Shown: positions 36,098-43,839 of the stretch, one piece after another | Layout: every line of letters starts with the position of its first letter | Position numbering within the stretch: the first letter of the stretch is position 1 | Source: JAJXZP01 sp963787185 | GTDB lineage: Bacteria > Spirochaetota > Spirochaetia > Treponematales > Rectinemataceae | Direction: 5' to 3' | Length of the DNA: 64,000 bases | Assembly: GCA_963787185.1 (NCBI GenBank) | Contig: CAWBCC010000012.1 | Span: 372,001 to 436,000, forward strand | Made by a program: the position numbers and the translations under genes | Notes under the pieces: generated by a model | Databases searched by the model: none | What the model was told of the DNA's origin: nothing | What the model saw: only the letters and a program-made list of their open reading frames with translations

Positions 36098-37143
36098 AAG
36101 CAAGGAATCACCTGAAGAGCGGAAATGGTCCCATATTCCTGGCCTTGCTGGCCACGATCGTGGTGGTATTCCTAATCGAGCTCATTTTCGTAAGGGACTT
36201 CAATATCGCGAAGGTGGCCTTCATCAAGCCAATGAACGTCAGCAATGTCCTAATGCAGGTTTCGACGACCGGTATCCTCGCGATAGGGATGACCTTGGTG
36301 ATGATATCGGGCGGGATAGATCTCTCGATCGGGCAGATGATGTGCTTTATCGGAACCGGGATGGCATTCATGATGAGGACGGTCGGACTGAACGACTGGA
36401 TCGTCGTGCTGCTCGGAGTGGCGATAGCCGTCCTGTTCCAGGTGCTCATGGGCTTCATCATCTCTCGGACGAAGCTCGAGCCCTTCATCGTCTCGCTCGG
36501 ATTCATGAGTATTTACAAAGGCTTCACCTACCTTATCACCAACGGCAGCGAAATCACCATCGAGGGCAGGTTCACTTTCTTGGGCAGCACTTATCTCAAG
36601 CTGGGAAGCAGCCTAAGACTAGGCATGCCCGTAATAGTCTTCATATTGCTCGAAGTGCTGGCTTGGCTAGTATTGAAATATACCAAGTTCGGGAGATCGG
36701 TTTACGCGGTTGGCGGAAACGAAAATGCCGCATTCCTGGCCGGCATCAATATAAAGAAGTTCAAACTTCTGGTTTACGGCGTGAATGGAATCTTCGTCGC
36801 GATAGCCACCATGGTCCTCTTATCCAGATTGGGTACCGGAAATCCATTGATAGGTGACGGGAAGGAAATAGACGTAATAGCCGCGGTCGTTGTCGGCGGT
36901 ACGGCGCTGAGCGGTGGCAGGGGGAACGTCTGGGGGACCCTGATCGGCGTGTTCCTTTTGGGTTGCATTTCCAATGCGCTCAACATATTGGGTGTAAATC
37001 CGTACTGGCAATACGTAATGACGGGAACGATCATAGTCCTCGCGGTACTGCTGAGCTATATCAGCAGCTTGAGCTCGGCCTCCGTCAATGCGGGCTCCAT
37101 GAATAAAAAGTCGAATAAAGAGAAGGGCATCGTAGCGAATTGA
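36094..37143 (+). CDS. sugar ABC transporter permease (RbsC type)
   Basis: A 349-residue integral membrane protein with eight to ten hydrophobic segments. RbsC hallmarks are GMTLVMISGGIDLSIGQM near residues 66-83, GRSVYAVGGNENAAFLAGI and VVGGTALSGGRGNVWGTLIG. The family motif for ATPase contact is in place. It overlaps the ATPase gene and precedes the binding-protein gene by 126 bases. Only one permease gene is present, so a homodimer is expected. Confidence 0.95.
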   Translation: MKARNHLKSGNGPIFLALLATIVVVFLIELIFVRDFNIAKVAFIKPMNVSNVLMQVSTTGILAIGMTLVMISGGIDLSIGQMMCFIGTGMAFMMRTVGLNDWIVVLLGVAIAVLFQVLMGFIISRTKLEPFIVSLGFMSIYKGFTYLITNGSEITIEGRFTFLGSTYLKLGSSLRLGMPVIVFILLEVLAWLVLKYTKFGRSVYAVGGNENAAFLAGINIKKFKLLVYGVNGIFVAIATMVLLSRLGTGNPLIGDGKEIDVIAAVVVGGTALSGGRGNVWGTLIGVFLLGCISNALNILGVNPYWQYVMTGTIIVLAVLLSYISSLSSASVNAGSMNKKSNKEKGIVAN

Positions 37144-37269
37144 TGCATCGATCGTTTCACCGGCGGCTATGCAGGTAAGGAGGGAAATGGAAGGAAAGAG
37201 GCTGTGATTTCGTCGAACCACGCGGTTGTCTCTAGGGACGACCAAAGTTCTTACCAAGGAGAACGCGAA

Positions 37270-38340
37270 ATGAAGAGATCTGCAACGATTCTGATCCTAG
37301 TTGCGATGCTGTTTGGCTGTCTGGCTGTAGTCTCAGCCGCCCCGGTCACCGGAAAGGTAATAGGCTTCGTCAATGCCGGCCCGGACGATTACTACGCCCA
37401 GTTCGGTGATTCTCTGGTAGCGATAGCGAAATCGTACGGCATGAAAGTCGTGCAAGTCAACTCGAACTATAAGCCGGAGAAGGAACTGGCGAACGTGCAG
37501 GACCTGATCGCCAAGGGAGTCGACGCGATCGCCGTCATAACTGCGGGAGCAGCGGGGAGCGCGAAATCCATAAAGGCCGCCAATGACGCGAAAGTGCCTA
37601 TCTTCTTCATCGCCGGAGAGCCCGATTTACCGTCGGGCGGCGGCAGCTTCACCGGCCACGTGACGGATAACTTCGTGATAATGGGGTACAAGATCGGCCA
37701 GTGGGTCGCAAAGAATTACCCGAATTCGACATCCGCAGAGATTCCTGGCTTCCTCGGGCAAGGTCCTGCTGAAGGTGAGATAGTCGGCTACCAGCTCGCC
37801 ATGGATGAAGCAAAAATGCCGCCGGTTATAATGCTCAAGAGCGCGGATTGGCAGAGGACGAAGGCGATACCCGTAACGGAGGACTTGATCGCTTCGGGGA
37901 AGCAGTTTGACGTCATATTCGCCGCCAATGAAGAAGAGGCCGCCGGTGTCATTCAGGTATTCAAGGAGCAGGGGATCAAAGGAAAAATCATCGTATCGAA
38001 CAACGGAAAGGAAGATGCCTGGAAATGGATGAAGGACGGACTCATGGCCGCCACAGTCCCGAATCCGCCTTCCCTTAACGCCGATCTTTGCGTCCAGCAG
38101 ATCGTCAGGTGCCTTACGGGCCAAAAGTTCGTAAGCGACCTCCAGATCACGCCCTTCGACGTGCTCACCAAGGATAATCTGGACAAGGCGATCCCTTGGA
38201 ATACCGCGAACTACATGAAAGCCCGCGCCGCGAACAAGTTCGAATGGCATCTGGACTACTATGAGAAGCAATACCTGGCCAATAAGCAGGCGTTCGCCGA
38301 TTTCGACGCGAAGGTAAAGGACTACATGGCTTCGCATTGA
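37270..38340 (+). CDS. sugar ABC transporter substrate-binding protein (RbsB type)
   Basis: A 356-residue secreted binding protein. A signal peptide (MKRSATILILVAMLFGCLAV, then a cut near SAA-AP) is followed by a type I periplasmic-binding fold: VDAIAVITAGAAGSAKSIK, FDVIFAANEEEAAGVIQVF and KIIVSNNGKEDAW. The ATG at 37270 has AAGGAGAACGCGAA before it; a longer frame to 37204 lacks a ribosome site. A cysteine at position 17 in the signal region is not a clear lipobox. It delivers the sugar to the upstream ATPase/permease. A strong hairpin follows the stop. Confidence 0.93.
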   Translation: MKRSATILILVAMLFGCLAVVSAAPVTGKVIGFVNAGPDDYYAQFGDSLVAIAKSYGMKVVQVNSNYKPEKELANVQDLIAKGVDAIAVITAGAAGSAKSIKAANDAKVPIFFIAGEPDLPSGGGSFTGHVTDNFVIMGYKIGQWVAKNYPNSTSAEIPGFLGQGPAEGEIVGYQLAMDEAKMPPVIMLKSADWQRTKAIPVTEDLIASGKQFDVIFAANEEEAAGVIQVFKEQGIKGKIIVSNNGKEDAWKWMKDGLMAATVPNPPSLNADLCVQQIVRCLTGQKFVSDLQITPFDVLTKDNLDKAIPWNTANYMKARAANKFEWHLDYYEKQYLANKQAFADFDAKVKDYMASH

Positions 38341-38364
38341 TGAGGACTCGCTTATAATCTATCT

Positions 38365-38393
38365 CGTGGGCTTGCTGGAATCGCAAGCCCACG
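38365..38393 (+). terminator. strong hairpin after the binding-protein gene
   Basis: CGTGGGCTTGC and its perfect complement GCAAGCCCACG enclose a seven-base loop, an 11-bp stem 24 bases after the binding-protein stop. No T run follows directly (AATTCTC). It could be a partial terminator or an mRNA-stabilising structure that keeps binding-protein mRNA more abundant than the downstream isomerase part. Confidence 0.7.
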
Positions 38394-38442
38394 AATTCTC
38401 AGAGCGGATAAAAAAAAACTTCTCTCGAATCGGAGGATGTTC

Positions 38443-39288
38443 ATGGATATAGGCGTATTTCTCTTGATCGAGCCGTTTCAAAGTGTGGAAAGGCAGCTTG
38501 AACTGGCGAAGAGTATGGGATTTGCCTGTGCCGATATTACGGATACCAATTCCGGCGGAAGCATGCTGGGATCGGCGGGATTCTCTCCGACGGTGAGCCT
38601 GGACGAAAATCCCTTTGAGGTCAAAAGACTCTTCGAAAAATTCGGAATAGAGCCGACAACGGTATGCGCGCATGCAACTCTGCTCGAGCCAAGCAACCCC
38701 GGGAAATACGGCACTGCGGAGATCATGAAGGCCATCCGTTTCGCCGCGGCGATCGGTATCAAGGATATAGTCACCACGGACACCGAACCGCACTCCGAAT
38801 GGGCCGAAAGGCTTTCGTACGAGCAGAGGATATTCATCTGCGCCGAGAAACTCTACACTCCCGTGAAGATGGCTGGCGATTACGGAGTGCGCATACTTCT
38901 CGAGCCGCACGGACCCGTAACCGATTCGATCAAAGGCATGCAGGACCTATTTGCCATGCTCGGCGAACCGGAACCCCTCGGCGTTAATCTAGATACGGGT
39001 AATTCCTGGCTCGGTGGAACGGATCCCATCGAGATGGCGAAAGTGTTTAAATCGAAAATACACCACGTGCATTGGAAGGATCTCGGATCCGAATGGATAC
39101 CGAAAAGAGGCAATCAATTCGGGTGCGGCTTCTCGACCATCGCACTGGGCGACGGCGTTATCGACATCAAAGGGGTCTGCGATGTCCTGAAGGACGCTCG
39201 GATCAAGTCTTCTACTCTCGAGATTGTAGGATCAGCGGAAACCTTGCAGAAAAGCAGGAAATACTTGAGGGATTGCGGCCTTAATTGA
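38443..39288 (+). CDS. sugar phosphate isomerase/epimerase-like TIM-barrel protein (3)
   Basis: A 281-residue xylose-isomerase-like barrel. Metal-site segments are ILLEPHGPVTD (Glu), GVNLDTGNSWLGG (Asp) and HHVHWKDLGSEW (His-x-His). The start at 38443 is six bases after CGGAGG; an in-frame ATG at 38437 directly abuts it and is unlikely. The LDTGNS segment instead of DxxH differs from the epimerase at 33725, pointing to another substrate. It is followed after 34 bases by a glycosidase gene that is now disrupted. Confidence 0.85.
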   Translation: MDIGVFLLIEPFQSVERQLELAKSMGFACADITDTNSGGSMLGSAGFSPTVSLDENPFEVKRLFEKFGIEPTTVCAHATLLEPSNPGKYGTAEIMKAIRFAAAIGIKDIVTTDTEPHSEWAERLSYEQRIFICAEKLYTPVKMAGDYGVRILLEPHGPVTDSIKGMQDLFAMLGEPEPLGVNLDTGNSWLGGTDPIEMAKVFKSKIHHVHWKDLGSEWIPKRGNQFGCGFSTIALGDGVIDIKGVCDVLKDARIKSSTLEIVGSAETLQKSRKYLRDCGLN

Positions 39289-39332
39289 ACATCCGCTACG
39301 AGCGCTTCACACGGAGGAGAAAATGGCAAAGA

Positions 39333-40704
39333 GGCTCTTCGTGAAAGCGAGTGGGTAAAAGCACCTAACGCGTTCTTGGTAATATTATGCTAGGCATGGG
39401 AATAGAAGCTTGAAACTGTTTTTAGAAACGTGCATCATTCCCGTGTGCCTACACGACGACTATCTGACAATTACCGATTCTCTGGTTTCAAACCGAGAGA
39501 GCAGGTCGCCGGCATCTTCGGTGATCCTATAGCTCGCATCGTCCGCCTCGAGCGGACGGGAAAAAACTGTCTGCGGTACCTGCGGGAAGGCGAGCAACAG
39601 CTTCTACGACCGCAGAACGAGGCGAGTGCGGGATCTCTCCTCCGGCGATGTGCGCGTCTATCTCGAGTTTGAGGTCAGGCGCGTCGACTGCAAGGTTTGC
39701 GGCAGCGTGAAGCGCGAGCGACTCGATTTCCTTGCAGAAAACCCCTTCTACACGAAGAGATTCGGTCACTACATAGGGGAGCGTTGCCAATCCTCCTCGA
39801 TCAAGGACGTCGCCAGGGAGTTCAAGCTCGACTGGCAAACCGTAAAGAATCTCGAGAAGGAGTACATGGAGGTCCTGCTCGCAAAGGCGGGAACGCCCGC
39901 GCCCGCGATGATCGGCGTCGACGAGATCTCGATTCGAAAAGGCCACACCTACCGCATCGTAGTGAGCGACCTTGTCCGGCGACGCCCCATTTGGTTCGGC
40001 GGGACGGACCGATCGGTCGAGAGCATGGATGCCTTCTACGAATGGCTGGGGCCGAAAAAGTGCCGGAAAATAAGGCTCGCCGTGATGGACATGTGGCGGC
40101 CCTTCGCTACCTCACTCCGAAAAGAGGAGCATGCCCCGAGCGCGGTCATCCTGTACGACAAATTCCACGTCATGAGGCATCTGGGCGATGCCCTCGACGA
40201 AGTTCGGCGCTCGGAGTATCACAGGCTTTCGGGCAAGGACCGCTCGTTCATCAAGGGCCAGCGGTACACGCTCCTGTCGAATCGCGAGAACCTGACCAGC
40301 GAGGGACGCGAGTCCTTGAAGAAACTTCTCGCCGCCAATAAGCGGCTCCAGACTGCCTACCTCCTGAAGGAATCGTTCGATCGGCTCTGGACCTACAAGA
40401 GTGAGGCCTGGATGCGGAAGTTCTTCGACAACTGGCAGGATTCCCTCAAGTGGCAGCGACTGGGCCCGTTCGTGAAGTTTGCGGCAATGGTCGAACGTAA
40501 CTGGGATGGGCTGGCAGAGTATAGCCGCCTCGTAGAAAAGCCCGCCCTCGGATTCGTCGAGGGCCTTAATACCAAGATCAGGGTAATCCAGCGGCGGGCC
40601 TATGGACTACGCGATGAGGAGTACCTCAGGCTCAAGATCCTGACTTCCATGCTCCCAGGGCCATAAAGTTATGCGAATTCACCCACACGACTCCACGAAG
40701 AGCC
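39333..40704 (+). mobile_element. ISL3-family insertion sequence, copy 1
   Basis: A 1372-bp element. The left end GGCTCTTCGTGAAAGCGAG and the right end (reverse complement GGCTCTTCGTGGAGTCGTG) form inverted repeats typical of ISL3. A perfect 8-bp target duplication, GGCAAAGA, lies at 39325-39332 and 40705-40712. It is almost identical to copy 2 at 41118-42489. It inserted into the start of the GH4 gene. Confidence 0.95.
39430..40666 (+). CDS. ISL3-family transposase, copy 1, two frames
   Basis: The catalytic part is a 346-codon frame from 39626 (MRDLSSGDVRVYLEFEVRR, a CKVCG zinc-ribbon half, then DEISIRKGHTY, AVMDMWRPF, LYDKFHVMRHL and FVEGLNTKIRVIQRRAYG with the DDE residues). The other zinc-ribbon half, CGTCGK, lies before 39626 in the same frame, but that frame has a stop at 39530. 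The fitting N-terminal piece (FGDPIARIVRLERTGK) is in the neighbouring frame and meets it at a run of six A (39561-39566). A shift at this run joins both parts. Both copies share it, so slippage may make the full enzyme. Confidence 0.85.
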
Positions 40705-40870
40705 GGCAAAGATAGCCATGATTGGCGCAGAGGGTCTCGTCTTTTGCAAGACCCTGATGGGCGATTTCCTCGCGACGCCGGCATTGGACTTCCCCGGATT
40801 CAGTGGGCATAAGGTTAAGCCCACACTTAAGGAGGGAGGTCCGGTTAAACGTCGGGCATGTGATAGGTGA

Positions 40871-41109
40871 AGAGGGTAAACTGCGACGGAGCAATGTGCT
40901 CAATTACGTGTATGACATTCTTCATGGGACTAATCCCTTACGCCAGTCTGTTATGACCTTCCACATCTTGCGGCGAGAAAGACATCACCTTCGCGATCGA
41001 GCTCATCTTGGCCGCTCGGATGGCCCGAAAAACTCTTTATTAATTCCAGAAAGACCTTGAGCAGTCAGGACTACGTGGACGTCTACAACCGAATTGCAGC
41101 CTAGGAGAA
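40871..41109. other. decayed DNA between the two ISL3 copies
   Basis: About 240 bases follow the GH4 remnant before the target duplication of the second ISL3. Short frames are present, one with ITFAIELILAARMARKTLY, but there is no start, no ribosome site and no recognisable family. It is probably leftover coding sequence from the genes lost here. Confidence 0.4.
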
Positions 41110-41117
41110 ATAATAGA

Positions 41118-42489
41118 GGCTCTTCGTGAAAGCGAGTGGGTAAAAGCACCTAACGCGTTCTTGGTAATATTATGCTAGGCATGGGAATAGAAGCTTGAAA
41201 CTGTTTTTAGAAACGTGCATCATTCCCGTGTGCCTACACGACGACTATCTGACAATTACCGATTCTCTGGTTTCAAACCGAGAGAGCAGGTCGCCGGCAT
41301 CTTCGGTGATCCTATAGCTCGCATCGTCCGCCTCGAGCGGACGGGAAAAAACTGTCTGCGGTACCTGCGGGAAGGCGAGCAACAGCTTCTACGACCGCAG
41401 AACGAGGCGAGTGCGGGATCTCTCCTCCGGCGATGTGCGCGTCTATCTCGAGTTTGAGGTCAGGCGCGTCGACTGCAAGGTTTGCGGCAGCGTGAAGCGC
41501 GAGCGACTCGATTTCCTTGCAGAAAACCCCTTCTACACGAAGAGATTCGGTCACTACATAGGGGAGCGTTGCCAATCCTCCTCGATCAAGGACGTCGCCA
41601 GGGAGTTCAAGCTCGACTGGCAAACCGTAAAGAATCTCGAGAAGGAGTACATGGAGGTCCTGCTCGCAAAGGCGGGAACGCCCGCGCCCGCGATGATCGG
41701 CGTCGACGAGATCTCGATTCGAAAAGGCCACACCTACCGCATCGTAGTGAGCGACCTTGTCCGGCGACGCCCCATTTGGTTCGGCGGGACGGACCGATCG
41801 GTCGAGAGCATGGATGCCTTCTACGAATGGCTGGGGCCGAAAAAGTGCCGGAAAATAAGGCTCGCCGTGATGGACATGTGGCGGCCCTTCGCTACCTCAC
41901 TCCGAAAAGAGGAGCATGCCCCGAGCGCGGTCATCCTGTACGACAAATTCCACGTCATGAGGCATCTGGGCGATGCCCTCGACGAAGTTCGGCGCTCGGA
42001 GTATCACAGGCTTTCGGGCAAGGACCGCTCGTTCATCAAGGGCCAGCGGTACACGCTCCTGTCGAATCGCGAGAACCTGACCAGCGAGGGACGCGAGTCC
42101 TTGAAGAAACTTCTCGCCGCCAATAAGCGGCTCCAGACTGCCTACCTCCTGAAGGAATCGTTCGATCGGCTCTGGACCTACAAGAGTGAGGCCTGGATGC
42201 GGAAGTTCTTCGACAACTGGCAGGATTCCCTCAAGTGGCAGCGACTGGGCCCGTTCGTGAAGTTTGCGGCAATGGTCGAACGTAACTGGGATGGGCTGGC
42301 AAGGTATAGCCGCCTCGTAGAAAAGCCCGCCCTCGGATTCGTCGAGGGCCTTAATACCAAGATCAGGGTAATCCAGCGGCGGGCCTATGGACTACGCGAT
42401 GAGGAGTACCTCAGGCTCAAGATCCTGACTTCCATGCTCCCAGGGCCATAAAGTTATGCGAATTCACCCACACGACTCCACGAAGAGCC
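41118..42489 (+). mobile_element. ISL3-family insertion sequence, copy 2
   Basis: The same length (1372 bp) and ends as copy 1 and in the same orientation, with its own perfect 8-bp target duplication ATAATAGA at 41110-41117 and 42490-42497. Different duplications show two independent insertions rather than a segmental duplication. Near-identity shows that the events are recent. Confidence 0.95.
41215..42451 (+). CDS. ISL3-family transposase, copy 2, two frames
   Basis: This has the same frame structure as copy 1: an N-terminal piece from 41215, a six-A run at about 41346-41351, then the 346-codon catalytic frame from 41411 to 42451. The only protein difference I find in the long frame is Glu to Arg (GLAEYS versus GLARYS), a two-base swap. 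The shared frame break again suggests slippage or a shared defective parent mobilised by another copy. Confidence 0.85.
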
Positions 42490-42696
42490 ATAATAGATAA
42501 TCGGAGCTCGCCGACTCAGCACAATTTCAGAGCCGTCGGTAGCAGCCAAAACTGTTTTATCACTCGAGATAAATCACATGAAAAGTGACAAAGTTGACAT
42601 GCAATACCTACGCATGTGCAATGCGCAGGTTCGCTGCAGTACCCCGCGACGTCGGCGAATCGTCGGAGTCGACGATGTCGCCGGTCACGGTTTGGC

Positions 42697-43341
42697 GATG
42701 ATCGACGGAAACGGCGAAGCCCTAAAACGCTGGGCCTGAGCCTACTTTATTTTGATCTCCACGATCCACTTCGCCCAATTATAGCCGGGAAGCCCAGGCA
42801 AGACCGCCCGGAGCGGAAATCCTTGCAGCACTGGAATGATCTTGCCCTCCAGCTCATAGGCGAGATAGGCGCCGGCGGATCGCGCCTGGGCAAGTGTTAT
42901 GGATTGCTCGTATCCGTCGGCGCAGACAAAGTCGACCTCGTGGGCCGAGGAACGGACTCTTGCACGGTCGAGGATTGAGGGCAGCGAAGCGCCGGCCCAA
43001 GAAGCCAGATCCATGAAGAGGCCCTGGCAAACGATCAGGGGACGCGAGCTGATCCGCGGCATCCTTCGCAGGTCGTCGAAGCTCAGGCTGAGGGGATGGT
43101 CCACGTACCCCGTGACCTTGAGCCTATAGCTCACGAGCTCGATGTGCTGCGGCGTGCCGGTCATGTGCAAGCCGGTGTCCGGATCGACTTGGGCATAGCC
43201 CGGTATCTTCTCGGGCCACGGCGGCTGGCTCACCGGCGGGAGCTTACCAGTCGCGTCTGGTCCGATCCCCTGGCCGAAGGCATAGGTCGAGGCAACAAGC
43301 GCAACCAGTCCGATGAACACGCAGAATCTAATCATTCTCAT
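42697..43341 (-). repeat. 645-bp duplicated unit, copy A (partner at 52183-52827)
   Basis: From GATGATCGACGG through the start codon of the molybdopterin-domain gene, this stretch matches 52183-52827 with no length difference and scattered substitutions. The gene products differ at about 18 of 199 residues by my count. Sequences outside the unit differ. The two copies are in the same orientation, 9.5 kb apart, framing a mosaic region. Confidence 0.85.
42742..43341 (-). CDS. small secreted molybdopterin-domain oxidoreductase (paralogue A)
   Basis: A 199-residue protein with an N-terminal Sec-type signal peptide (VFIGLVALVASTYAFG) and an oxidoreductase molybdopterin-binding domain of the SuoX/YedY type. 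The domain has DHPLSLSFDDLRRMP, LIVCQGLFMD with the cysteine expected to ligate Mo, WAGASLPSILD and GYNWAKWIVEI at the end. It is short for this family (YedY is about 330) and lacks the usual dimerisation domain. The start at 43341 matches the paralogue's length; a longer start at 43362 is less likely. The substrate is unknown. It would act outside the cytoplasmic membrane. Confidence 0.85.
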   Translation of the reverse strand: MRMIRFCVFIGLVALVASTYAFGQGIGPDATGKLPPVSQPPWPEKIPGYAQVDPDTGLHMTGTPQHIELVSYRLKVTGYVDHPLSLSFDDLRRMPRISSRPLIVCQGLFMDLASWAGASLPSILDRARVRSSAHEVDFVCADGYEQSITLAQARSAGAYLAYELEGKIIPVLQGFPLRAVLPGLPGYNWAKWIVEIKIK

Positions 43342-43398
43342 GGCCAACCGCCTCCGCAGCAAGAGCCCATCGTCCCCGCGCGCGAAGTGATCAGGTGA

Positions 43399-43626
43399 TC
43401 ATTGGGCTTCAACTTCCGTGTCAAGCATCACGATAGCGGTTTCCACCTGTCCGTGCTCGAGCGCGATGGACCTGAGAACTGTAGTGGCCCCGTGCTCGCC
43501 CCTGGCAAATCGGTAAAGCTGCCACGTGCTCCCGGCGGGGCGGCAGAAGACGGCCCTGTCGCGATCCGGCGGTATGGAAACGTACCAGGACTTTCCGTCC
43601 GGCGCGATGACTTCATCATTGAGCAT
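43399..43626 (-). CDS. small protein of unknown function (75 aa)
   Basis: A 75-residue protein (MLNDEVIAPDGKSWYVSIPP ... FARGEHGATTVLRSIALEHG) with AGGGAGGGG before its ATG at good spacing, which argues for real translation. No signal peptide or membrane segment is visible. I do not recognise a family. It lies upstream of and on the same strand as the molybdopterin-domain gene, 57 bases away, and could be co-transcribed with it. The other copy of that gene lacks this neighbour. Confidence 0.5.
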   Translation of the reverse strand: MLNDEVIAPDGKSWYVSIPPDRDRAVFCRPAGSTWQLYRFARGEHGATTVLRSIALEHGQVETAIVMLDTEVEAQ

Positions 43627-43682
43627 GGAGGACCCCTCCCTATGCTACTAAGATACGACTCCTCACCCCTCTCCCGGCTAGA

Positions 43683-43708
43683 GGTTCCGATAGTAGCGGA
43701 GCAAAAAA
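43683..43708. repeat. 26-bp repeat, copy 1 (probable solo IS end)
   Basis: GGTTCCGATAGTAGCGGAGC plus AAAAAA matches 50129-50154 at 24 of 26 positions. Both lie at abrupt junctions, here just after a gene start region and there at the broken edge of a gene remnant. The pattern suggests terminal repeats left by a lost insertion sequence. The family is not identified. Confidence 0.5.
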
Positions 43709-43839
43709 ATAATAAGTAGGGACATTTGCTTTACGTGCGATAAAATCTGAAATTTGAAGTGATCCCATGAGAGGCTTCTTGCCAAAGTGCAAAGAGAACT
43801 TCCGTTGTAGATTAGGAAGTCCACAGAAGGGAGGTACTC

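Larger units (their letters stand above)
39323..40870 (+). pseudogene. GH4-family glycosidase gene disrupted by ISL3 element after codon 3
   Basis: A start codon after ACGGAGGAGAAA reads ATG GCA AAG, then the ISL3 element begins. Joining the sequence across one copy of the 8-bp target duplication gives MAKIAMIGAEGLVFCKTLMG, then DFLATPAL. This is the N-terminal NAD(H)-binding strand of family 4 alpha-glucosidases, alpha-galactosidases and galacturonidases (MAKIxxIGAGSxVF...). After about 30 residues the similarity fades and a stop comes at 40868, so the 3' part of the gene has been replaced or lost as well. The start was in operon with the third isomerase. Confidence 0.7.

Noticed and set aside
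39697..40341. 214-codon frame inside the ISL3 transposase (repeated at 41482)
   Set aside because: Overlaps the transposase in another frame; arginine-rich shadow.
39333..42489. Interpretation of the two ISL3 copies as a segmental duplication
   Set aside because: Each copy has a different perfect 8-bp target duplication and the DNA between them is not repeated.
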